Notes under the pieces: model-generated
The model's input: only the letters and a program-made list of their open reading frames with translations
What the model was told of the DNA's origin: nothing
Database searches by the model: none
Made by a program: the position numbers and the translations under genes
Shown: positions 1-5,044 of the stretch, in pieces
Numbering within the stretch: position 1 is the stretch's first letter
How the letters are laid out: every line of letters starts with the position of its first letter
From: Nitriliruptoraceae bacterium
Lineage (GTDB): Bacteria; Actinomycetota; Nitriliruptoria; Nitriliruptorales; Nitriliruptoraceae
Direction of reading: 5' to 3'
Length of the DNA: 5,044 nt
NCBI GenBank assembly: GCA_007123425.1
Contig: SKLC01000135.1
Span: forward strand, 1-5,044

Positions 1-42
1 GATGCCGCCGGGAGGGGATGCCACGATTCACCGTCGGACGCG

Positions 43-94
43 GTGCGTCGAGCACTAGCCTTGCCGGCCGCCCCCGCCGACACGCGTCGAGCGT
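43..94. repeat. Pair of related 13-bp imperfect palindromes in the leader
   Basis: Two short inverted repeats lie upstream of the first gene. One is at 43-55 (arms GTGC and GCAC) and the other at 82-94 (arms ACGC and GCGT). Both have the same centre, GTCGA, so they share the 9-base core GCGTCGAGC at 45-53 and 84-92, with starts 39 bases apart. They flank the -10-like hexamer at 56-61 and could be a regulator binding pair. The words are short and built from G and C, so chance is a real alternative in this base composition. Confidence 0.3.
56..61 (+). promoter_or_regulatory. Possible -10 element for the three-gene cluster
   Basis: TAGCCT fits the loose actinobacterial -10 pattern TANNNT and lies 51 bases before the first start codon. 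No convincing -35 hexamer sits 16-19 bases upstream; the nearest TTG-like word, TTCACC at 27-32, is 23 bases away. The call rests on position and on being one of the few AT-bearing words in the leader. Confidence 0.25.
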
Positions 95-112
95 CACCGA
101 CACGGAGCGTCC

Positions 113-1369
113 ATGGCCCTGCCCGAGCACGGCACCCCGGTCGATGAGGTCATCGCCAGCCTCGAGGCCAAGCGCGCCCACGACGCCCGCTGGCAGGACG
201 GGCGCACCTTCGGGATGGTGTTCGACGGCGGGCCGGGGCCCCACGAGGCCGCCGAGCGCGCCAGCCAGCTCTTCCTCCACGAGAACGCCCTCAACACCCA
301 GGCGTTCCCGAGCCTCGGCGAGATCCAGTCCGAGGTGGTCGGCATCTGCCGCGAGCTGTTCCACGGGCCCGAGAGCGCCGCCGGGTTCATGACCTCCGGC
401 GGCACCGAGAGCATCCTGCTGGCCTGCAAGGCCGCCCGGGAGCGCGGGAGGCAGGAGCACGGCATCACCGCACCCGAGATGGTGGTCGCCGAGAGCGCAC
501 ACGCGGCGTTCCACAAGGCCGCGCACTACTTCGGCATCGAGCTGCACAAGGTCGCCGTCGACGACGACTGGCGGGCCGACGTCGAGGCGATGGCCGCGCG
601 CGTGACCGACAACACCGTGCTGGTCGTGGGCTCCGCGCCCCAGTACCCGCAGGGCGTGATCGACCCGATCCCCGAGCTGGCCGCGGTCGCCGCCGCGGTC
701 GACGCCAACTTCCACGTCGACGCCTGCATGGGCGGGTTCGTCCTGCCGTTCATGGAGCAGCTCGGCCACGACGTCGCCCCGTGGGACTTCCGCGTCGAGG
801 ACGTCACCTCGATCTCCGCCGACATCCACAAGCTCGGCTACGCGCCCAAGGGCGCCTCGGTGCTGCTGCACCGCACCCGGGAGCTGCGCCGCTACCAGAC
901 CTTCGTGTTCGACGGGTGGCTCGGCGGCTTCTACGCCTCGCCCGGCATGCAGGGCACCCGGGCCGCGCCGCCGATGGCGGCCGCCTGGGCGGTGCTGCAC
1001 CACCTCGGGCTCGACGGCTACCGGCGGCTGACCGCGACCACGCTCGACGCCCACCACCGCATGGTCGAGGGCATTTGCGCGATCGACGGGCTGCGGGTGC
1101 TCGGCCAGCCCGACGCGCACCTGCTGGCGATGGCCGTGGACGTGGGCTGGGAGAACCACCTCGACGTCTTCGCGATCGGCGACGCCCTGGCCGCGCGCGG
1201 CGGCTGGCACCTCGACCGGCAGGGCCCTCCCGACTCGCTGCACGCCACGGTGTGCGCCGGCAACGCACCGGTCATCGATGACTTCCTCGCCGACCTGCAG
1301 GCGGTGGTCGCCGAGACGCTCGGCACCCGGGCCGACGACCGCAGCACGAGCTACGCCAACCTCGAGTAG
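113..1369 (+). CDS. PLP-dependent lyase/decarboxylase, sphingosine-1-phosphate lyase-like
   Basis: This 418-residue protein has the hallmarks of fold-type I PLP enzymes of the group II decarboxylase superfamily and reads most like sphingosine-1-phosphate lyase. It has TSGGTES (94-100) for the cofactor phosphate, SAHAAFHKAA (128-137) with His130 as probable ring-stacking residue, HVDACMGGF (201-209) with Asp203 facing the pyridine nitrogen, and SADIHKLGYAPKG (235-247) with Lys240 as Schiff-base lysine. The stretch FDGWLGGFYASPGMQGTR (266-283) matches the lyase type rather than glutamate decarboxylase. There is no signal peptide or membrane anchor, unlike the eukaryotic enzyme, so it is probably cytosolic. 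Lyases of this kind cleave phosphorylated long-chain amino alcohols to a fatty aldehyde and phosphoethanolamine. The substrate here is unknown and an amino acid decarboxylase is possible. The start follows GGAG at 104-107 by 5 bases. It heads a tightly spaced gene set. Confidence 0.88.
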   Translation: MALPEHGTPVDEVIASLEAKRAHDARWQDGRTFGMVFDGGPGPHEAAERASQLFLHENALNTQAFPSLGEIQSEVVGICRELFHGPESAAGFMTSGGTESILLACKAARERGRQEHGITAPEMVVAESAHAAFHKAAHYFGIELHKVAVDDDWRADVEAMAARVTDNTVLVVGSAPQYPQGVIDPIPELAAVAAAVDANFHVDACMGGFVLPFMEQLGHDVAPWDFRVEDVTSISADIHKLGYAPKGASVLLHRTRELRRYQTFVFDGWLGGFYASPGMQGTRAAPPMAAAWAVLHHLGLDGYRRLTATTLDAHHRMVEGICAIDGLRVLGQPDAHLLAMAVDVGWENHLDVFAIGDALAARGGWHLDRQGPPDSLHATVCAGNAPVIDDFLADLQAVVAETLGTRADDRSTSYANLE

Positions 1370-1377
1370 GAGCCCTC

Positions 1378-2340
1378 ATGAGCGAGCGACCGGACCCGAC
1401 CACCGCGAGCCCCGCCTCGGCGGCCGCCCTGGGCGAGCCCGCGTTCGCCACGCCGATGCTGCTGGTCGGGCCGCTGCGCCCGCCGCGCCAGATGCTGGCC
1501 GAGCAGTCCTACGGCGACCACGCCAGCGTCCACGACGAGTCGGTGGCCAGCGACCTGGGCCTGTCGGGCGCGCCGATCGAGGGGCCCACCCACTTCAGCC
1601 AGTTCGATCCGCTGCTGGTCCAGGCCTTCGGGCCCCGCTGGTTCGAGCGCGGCTGCATCAGCGCCCACTTCCAGAACATGTGCGTCGAGGGCGACGAGGT
1701 GCGTGCCGCCGCGCTCACCGACGGCGGCGGCCGTGCCCGTGCCACCATCGACGCGGAGAAGGCCGACGGCACCCCGGTGCTGACCGGCACGGCGCTCGTC
1801 GGCGAGGGCGAGGACACCGAGGTGCGCGCACGGCTCGAGCGCGCCAGGGGCCGTCCCCTGGACCACCCCGTGATCCTGGACCAGCTCCACGTCGGGCAGC
1901 GCGGCCGCGCCCGCGAGGAGGCGCGGATGGGGCTCGACACCCACATGGGCGACCTCTATCCGTTCACCCTCGCCGAGAAGCTCGACAAGATCACCGAGCC
2001 CAGCCCCTGGTATCACGACGCCTCGCCGTGGGGCGGGCCGATCATCCCCACCGAGATGGTCAGCGTGCTCGCGATGGCCTCCAGCTCCCAGGCCGGCTTC
2101 CAGGTCCGCCAGCCGTCGGTGGGGCTGTTCATCGACCTCGAGATCCGCATGCTTCACGGTCCGCTGTTCGTGGGCCGGCCCTACCAGCTCGAGCGCGAGA
2201 TCGTGGCGCTCTCCGAGAGCCGACGCACCGAGTCGTACTGGACGCTGACCACCATCCTCGACGACAGCGACACGGCGGTCGCCGAGGTGCTGCTCCACCA
2301 GGGTGTGTTCAAGGACAGCTACCCCGACTACCCCTCGTGA
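1378..2340 (+). CDS. Double hot-dog, MaoC-like dehydratase-family protein
   Basis: A 320-residue protein built of two hot-dog units. In the first, YGDHASVHDESVAS (45-58) matches the (R)-specific enoyl-CoA hydratase/MaoC motif with the catalytic pair Asp47 and His52 at the correct five-residue spacing, although the usual Asn-Pro between them is Ala-Ser. It is followed by LGLSGAPIEGPTHFSQFDPLL (60-80), in the place of the family's PIAHG turn. The second unit covers about 218-312 (from GGPIIPTEMVSVLAMASS through the strands ending at LLHQGVF) and shows no second Asp/His motif. The first ~22 residues are Ala/Pro-rich and probably disordered. Known relatives hydrate or dehydrate acyl-CoA or acyl-carrier substrates in the cytosol; the substrate here is not known. 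The ATG lies 8 bases after the lyase stop, with GGAG at 1369-1372 overlapping that stop, so the two are likely co-translated and may act in one lipid pathway. Confidence 0.82.
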   Translation: MSERPDPTTASPASAAALGEPAFATPMLLVGPLRPPRQMLAEQSYGDHASVHDESVASDLGLSGAPIEGPTHFSQFDPLLVQAFGPRWFERGCISAHFQNMCVEGDEVRAAALTDGGGRARATIDAEKADGTPVLTGTALVGEGEDTEVRARLERARGRPLDHPVILDQLHVGQRGRAREEARMGLDTHMGDLYPFTLAEKLDKITEPSPWYHDASPWGGPIIPTEMVSVLAMASSSQAGFQVRQPSVGLFIDLEIRMLHGPLFVGRPYQLEREIVALSESRRTESYWTLTTILDDSDTAVAEVLLHQGVFKDSYPDYPS

Positions 2341-2347
2341 GCGCGTG

Positions 2348-3736
2348 ATGGGAAACGCGGAGGCGGGCTCGCGCCCCGTCGCGGTCTGCGCCGGGGGGCT
2401 GATGCTCAACCGCCGCGCGGTCGAGCGGGCGCTGAGCCTGCTGCTGCACCCCGAGCGCCACGAGGGGACGCACCTGTCGCTCCCCGAGCTCAGCACCGTG
2501 CTCGGGTTCCTGGAGGCGGTCGCGCTCGGTGACCGGCTGTATCTCGACGGCACCGCGCCGACCACCATCACCGGGTCGACCGACGAGCTCCTCGAGGGCC
2601 TGCGCGCCCGCATCGGCCGCCGGGATCGGGCGGTGGTCCCCCGTGCCCTGGCGCCGGCCCCCTACGAGACCGTGGAGCTGGCCACCGAGGCCGCGCAGGA
2701 GTCGGAGCTGCTGCTCGTCGACCTCGACCCGCGCACGTCGACGGCGGCCGACGGCCGGGCGTCGGGCCCCACGCCGCTGGCCGCCGGCCCCACCCGCCGG
2801 TTCGTCACGACGCTGGAGCAGCTCGCACACGTCGGCGAGGAGGCGCGACACCGGGCCGCGAGCGACCTCGTCGCCGACAACGCCTTCATCGGCAGCAAGT
2901 GCCTGGCGGGGCTGCTGCTCGCGGACGGCACGCAGGGGCGGCTCGACGAGCACGTGCGCGGGCTGCTCGCCCACCGCGGCGAGGAGGAGCAGGGGCGGCT
3001 GGTCGCGGCCGTGATCGACCGGTTCCGGGTCAGCTACCTGCCCGCTCTGGCCCGGCTGCACGATGCCTGCTACCTCGCCTCGCCCCGGCTGGAGCCGCTG
3101 CGCACGCGGCAGACGCTGCTGTTCACCCGCTACCTGGCGCGCCGCCTCGGCGAGCAGGCACGCGCCCGCCTGCCCCGGGCGACCGAGGGGCTCCGCGAGG
3201 AGTTCGATGCGTTCCCGCTGGGCTGGGCGATCCTCATGCGCCGCACCCGCACGCCCTCCCACCCGGTCGAGCTGCTGGAGGACGCGCTGCGGCAGCGCCA
3301 GGGCCGGCTCGCGCGCGCGACGGCGGGCCCCCAGCCCGACACCGCGCACCATGTGCGGATGCTCAGCCCCGAGGAGGTGCGAGCGCTCGAGGACGAGTAC
3401 TTCGGCGATCTCTTCGATGCGGCCGCGCAGCCGACCCGGGCGAGGCCGCCGTGGGTGCGCGGCACCAGCTTCGCCCTGCCGGGCCTGGGCCTGGCGCTGG
3501 ATCTGGCGACGGGCGGGCCGTGGGGGACGCTGGCCTCGGGCGTCGCCACGGCCGCCAGCGGCGATCGGGCCCGGGACCTGCGTGAGCGGCTGGCCGGGCG
3601 CGCGCCGGTCACGGCCTACCGCGACGCCTACCGGGACTTCAGCACCATGATGGAGCAGGCGCTGACCACCGCGCACGAGCGCGAGGGCTTCGCGCGCCGG
3701 GTCACGACGGTGTTCGGCAAGCCCCCGTCGCTCTGA
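2348..3736 (+). CDS. Uncharacterised 462-residue protein
   Basis: I do not recognise a family. The protein looks soluble and largely helical, rich in Arg, Leu, Ala and Glu. Residues 42-68 (from HLSLPEL to LYLDG) are a compact hydrophobic unit, and 178-194 (around NAFIGSKCLAGLLLADG) is another distinctive stretch. A long helical part follows (about 200-275, with RFRVSYLPALARLHDACYL at 225-243). Residues 372-405 are Gly/Ala-rich with a single charged residue (Asp385) and could be membrane-associated or a buried hairpin. There are no visible P-loop, PLP, zinc or helix-turn-helix motifs and no signal peptide. I chose ATG 2348, seven bases after the hot-dog stop, with a weak GTGAG (2337-2341) before it. 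GTG 2345 is directly adjacent, and GTG 2303 would overlap the upstream gene by 38 bases. Spacing and strand make it the third member of the cluster. Its codon bias matches its neighbours, so it is a genuine gene despite the lack of assignment. Confidence 0.8.
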   Translation: MGNAEAGSRPVAVCAGGLMLNRRAVERALSLLLHPERHEGTHLSLPELSTVLGFLEAVALGDRLYLDGTAPTTITGSTDELLEGLRARIGRRDRAVVPRALAPAPYETVELATEAAQESELLLVDLDPRTSTAADGRASGPTPLAAGPTRRFVTTLEQLAHVGEEARHRAASDLVADNAFIGSKCLAGLLLADGTQGRLDEHVRGLLAHRGEEEQGRLVAAVIDRFRVSYLPALARLHDACYLASPRLEPLRTRQTLLFTRYLARRLGEQARARLPRATEGLREEFDAFPLGWAILMRRTRTPSHPVELLEDALRQRQGRLARATAGPQPDTAHHVRMLSPEEVRALEDEYFGDLFDAAAQPTRARPPWVRGTSFALPGLGLALDLATGGPWGTLASGVATAASGDRARDLRERLAGRAPVTAYRDAYRDFSTMMEQALTTAHEREGFARRVTTVFGKPPSL

Positions 3737-3742
3737 GACGAC

Positions 3743-3762
3743 GCCCGCGACCCGGCGCGGGC
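3743..3762 (+). terminator. GC hairpin after the three-gene cluster
   Basis: GCCCGCG (3743-3749) and CGCGGGC (3756-3762) form a perfect 7-bp stem with a 6-base loop, starting 6 bases after the stop codon at 3734-3736. There is no T run after it, as is common for actinobacterial intrinsic terminators. Its position between the unassigned gene and an independently preceded VOC gene supports a stop or attenuator for the upstream transcript. Confidence 0.5.
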
Positions 3763-3768
3763 TACGGT
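3763..3768 (+). promoter_or_regulatory. Possible -10 element for the VOC gene
   Basis: TACGGT fits the actinobacterial TANNNT pattern, 28 bases before the chosen ATG, and would give a leader of roughly 20 bases. It abuts the 3' foot of the hairpin at 3743-3762, and any -35 would fall inside that hairpin, where no good TTGAC-like word is seen. Support is positional only. Confidence 0.3.
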
Positions 3769-3786
3769 GCGCCGCAGGAGCGAGGT

Positions 3787-3791
3787 GGAGG
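3787..3791 (+). promoter_or_regulatory. Ribosome binding site deciding the VOC start
   Basis: GGAGG followed by 5 bases and ATG 3797 is the best ribosome binding site in the window. It selects this ATG over the in-frame GTG at 3767, which has no comparable site and would overlap the -10-like word. Confidence 0.75.
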
Positions 3792-3796
3792 TCGCG

Positions 3797-4228
3797 ATGG
3801 CGCACGTGAGCCTGATCACGCTCGGCGTGGAGGACCTCGACCGTGCCCTGCGGTTCTACGCGGGGCTCGGCTGGGAGCCCTCCGCGGCCTCCGTCGAGGA
3901 CACCATCGTCTTCGTGCGCGGCGGCGCGCTCGTCCTCGCCCTCTTCCCGCGTGCCGACCTCGCCGCGGAGGCCGGCCTGGACCCGGCCGCCCCGTCGGGC
4001 GCCACCATGGCCCTGGCCATGAACGTCGCCTCACAGGACGAGGTGGAGGCCACCGTCGAGGCGGCGGTGCGCGCCGGCGGCTGGATCGCCCGGCCCGGGC
4101 GCCGTGCCGACTGGGGCGGCTACTCCGCCTACGTGACCGATCCCGACGGCCATCTGTGGGAGATCGCCCACAACCCCGCGTTCCCCCTGCGGGCAGACGG
4201 CAGCATCACCCTGCCCGACGAGGCGTAG
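3797..4228 (+). CDS. VOC-fold (glyoxalase/bleomycin-resistance superfamily) protein
   Basis: A 143-residue protein with the paired beta-alpha-beta-beta-beta modules of the vicinal oxygen chelate superfamily. The first module starts HVSLITLGVEDLDRALRFYAGLGW (3-26), and the second ends GGYSAYVTDPDGHLWEIAHNP (107-127), both strong family signatures. The length is typical of a single-chain two-module member that dimerises. By eye alignment to glyoxalase I, the four metal ligand positions are Leu6, a hydrophobic residue near 46-49, Ala72 and Glu122, so only the last is an acid or histidine. A metal-dependent glyoxalase I role is therefore unlikely, and a binding or resistance protein or a diverged enzyme is more plausible. 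No substrate can be named. It is probably cytosolic and monocistronic: a hairpin precedes it and the next genes are convergent. Confidence 0.9.
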   Translation: MAHVSLITLGVEDLDRALRFYAGLGWEPSAASVEDTIVFVRGGALVLALFPRADLAAEAGLDPAAPSGATMALAMNVASQDEVEATVEAAVRAGGWIARPGRRADWGGYSAYVTDPDGHLWEIAHNPAFPLRADGSITLPDEA

Positions 4229-4243
4229 CGCCCGGCGCGGTGA

Positions 4244-4274
4244 GCGGGAGCTCCGCCCCGACCCGACGCGGGTC
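4244..4274. terminator. Candidate bidirectional terminator between convergent genes
   Basis: Two small GC hairpins lie in the 44-base gap between the VOC stop and the crcB stop. GCGGG (4244-4248) pairs with TCCGC (4252-4256), with one G-T pair and a 3-base loop. GACCC (4260-4264) pairs with GGGTC (4270-4274) across a 5-base loop; the latter overlaps the crcB stop codon. No T run is present on either strand. The convergent position is the main support; stems of 5 bp are common by chance here. Confidence 0.3.
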
Positions 4275-4635
4275 AGGCGACCAGCCACCAGCCGGCCAGC
4301 GCGGCGAGGATCGCCAGCACCAATGGCAGCAGCAGGTTCACCACGGCCCGCAGCGGCGCGCCGTGCTCGACGAGCCGCAGCGAGTCGACCATCGCGGTCG
4401 AGAACGTGGTGTAGGCGCCGAGGAACCCGCCGGCGACCACCAGCCGCCAGGGCTCGGGCAGCACCGCCGAGGCCGCCAGCCCCGCGACCACCCCCGCGCC
4501 CAGCGAGCCGGAGACGTTGACCAGGATCGTGCCCCACGGCAGCGCGGCCCCCAGCCGGGTCGTCACGGCATGGTCGAGCGCGAAGCGGCAGGCTGCCCCC
4601 AACCCGCCGGCGAGCGCGATCGCGACCCAGATCAC
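4273..4635 (-). CDS. crcB: Fluoride channel subunit CrcB/FluC (CrcB2-like copy)
   Basis: A 120-residue, four-helix inner-membrane protein with the length and signatures of FluC fluoride channels, which dimerise antiparallel and let fluoride leak out of the cell. Helices are at about 2-22, 33-58, 64-86 and 94-119. Family marks include GGLGAACRF (10-18), PWGTILVNVSGS (33-44) with the pore Asn40, and GAYTTFST (73-80). Phe78 occupies the first Phe-box position, but Ala81 replaces the second Phe. Positive residues lie mainly in loops 1 and 3 (Arg27, Arg87, Arg96), with only Arg64 in loop 2 and none at the C-terminus, predicting termini outside. The GTG start overlaps the upstream crcB stop by 4 bases (GTGA), and GGAAAA lies 5 bases before it, so translation is probably coupled. 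A longer in-frame reading back to 4833 is shadow sequence inside the neighbour. Confidence 0.93.
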   Translation of the reverse strand: MIWVAIALAGGLGAACRFALDHAVTTRLGAALPWGTILVNVSGSLGAGVVAGLAASAVLPEPWRLVVAGGFLGAYTTFSTAMVDSLRLVEHGAPLRAVVNLLLPLVLAILAALAGWWLVA

Positions 4636-5044
4636 GACGGTTTTCCAGCCGTGCGCCGGCGCCGCGGCCACCAGCGGGCGAGGGCCACGCCGGCCAGCGC
4701 CGCCAGCAGGCCCATCGCGACCGAGGTGACCGCGTAGCCCAGGCCGAGCAGCGGCCGGTCGACCAGCAGGCGCAGGACCACCTCCTCGGCCAGCGTGCTG
4801 TAGGTCGTGAACGCCCCGAGCGCGCCGGTGCACACCGCCAGCCGGACCTCCCGGGCGGCGCCCACCCGCTCGGCGAGGAGCGTGAGCACCAGCGCGAGCG
4901 CGAACGCGCCGCCGACGTTCTCGGCCAGCGTCGTCCAGGGGATGCCGTCGACCGGGGTCGCGAACGCCTCCGCGAGCGCGACCCGGGCCAGCGCACCGAC
5001 CGCGCCGCCGGCCGCGACCAGCCCGAGGTCGCCGGCTGACGGCA
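4632..5044 (-). CDS. crcB: Fluoride channel subunit CrcB/FluC (CrcB1-like copy), 5' end missing
   Basis: The coding frame enters from the right edge and gives 136 visible residues ending at TGA 4634-4632. Almost all of the channel is present; no start codon is visible, so the N-terminus lies beyond 5044. Numbering from the first visible residue, the signatures are GGAVGALAR (12-20), PWTTLAENVGG (35-45) with pore Asn42, and GALGAFTTYST (73-83). Tyr81 stands at the first Phe-box position and Leu84 at the second. Glu41 sits directly before the pore Asn, where the family normally has a hydrophobic residue. Positive charges concentrate in loop 2 (Arg59, Arg64, Arg67) and in the Arg-rich C-terminus (ARWWPRRRR, 122-130, plus Lys134), predicting termini inside, the reverse of the downstream copy. 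Role: partner subunit of a fluoride exit channel. No fluoride riboswitch can be checked because the leader is outside the window. Confidence 0.92.
   Translation of the reverse strand, partial: PSAGDLGLVAAGGAVGALARVALAEAFATPVDGIPWTTLAENVGGAFALALVLTLLAERVGAAREVRLAVCTGALGAFTTYSTLAEEVVLRLLVDRPLLGLGYAVTSVAMGLLAALAGVALARWWPRRRRTAGKPS

Noticed and set aside
1..24. Possible divergent gene beginning with GTG on the minus strand at 24-22 (reads V-A-S-P-P-G-G-I)
   Set aside because: Only eight codons are visible, no ribosome binding site precedes it, and there is no recognisable product.
18..392. A 124-codon plus-strand frame starting ATG 18 right after GGGAGGGG
   Set aside because: The purine run touches the ATG with no spacer. 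The frame overlaps the lyase gene for most of its length and its product is Arg/Ser/Pro-rich, low-complexity sequence typical of a shadow frame.
113..3736. A defence or toxin-antitoxin system made of the three-gene cluster
   Set aside because: There are no nuclease, ATPase, Toll-like or toxin motifs, no mobile-element neighbours, and base composition does not differ from the flanking genes. Two of the three are metabolic families.
1351..3805. Two long minus-strand frames (420 and 498 codons) opposite the hot-dog and unassigned genes
   Set aside because: They mirror real genes in high-GC DNA, give Arg/Gly/Ala-rich products without motifs, and the plus-strand frames carry the recognisable families and proper ribosome binding sites.
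4229..4272. Fluoride riboswitch near the crcB pair
   Set aside because: This gap is downstream of both crcB genes, so it is the wrong end. The real leader is past 5044 and cannot be examined.
4636..4833. Longer start for the downstream crcB, adding 66 residues at the N-terminus
   Set aside because: The extension is inside the upstream crcB frame and is Arg/Pro/Gly-rich. FluC proteins are about 120-130 residues, and the GTG at 4635 gives a normal first helix.

Overview
The window is very GC-rich, with strong G/C bias at third codon positions, short gaps, GGAG-type ribosome binding sites and frequent GTG starts. This points to a high-GC Actinomycetota chromosome. The tandem crcB pair at the right end has the arrangement and sequence style of mycobacterial crcB1-crcB2. 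The genus cannot be fixed from the sequence alone. No rRNA, tRNA, CRISPR array, insertion sequence or phage gene is visible.

Layout, left to right. Positions 1-112 are a short non-coding leader with two related 13-bp imperfect palindromes around a weak -10-like hexamer. Positions 113-3736 hold three co-directional genes with gaps of only 8 and 7 bases, probably one operon. The first is a PLP-dependent enzyme of the sphingosine-1-phosphate lyase/group II decarboxylase type. The second is a double hot-dog, MaoC-like protein that keeps the hydratase Asp/His pair. The third is a 462-residue protein I cannot assign. The third gene is followed within 6 bases by a perfect 7-bp GC hairpin, a likely transcription stop. 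A separate small gene for a VOC-fold (glyoxalase/bleomycin-resistance superfamily) protein follows at 3797-4228, with its own strong ribosome binding site.

On the minus strand, converging on the VOC gene, are two overlapping genes for small four-helix fluoride channels (CrcB/FluC). The upstream copy runs off the right edge. The downstream copy starts inside its stop codon (GTGA overlap). By eye, their positive charges lie on opposite loops, which fits a fixed antiparallel heterodimer.

The functional links are partly inference. A lyase that would release a fatty aldehyde and phosphoethanolamine beside an enoyl-CoA hydratase-like protein suggests breakdown or remodelling of a long-chain amino-lipid, but neither substrate can be read from the sequence. 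The crcB pair is the best-understood module: fluoride export. I see no clear sign of a new defence or mobile system. The least explained parts are the 462-residue protein and its conserved-looking coupling to the lyase and hot-dog genes.
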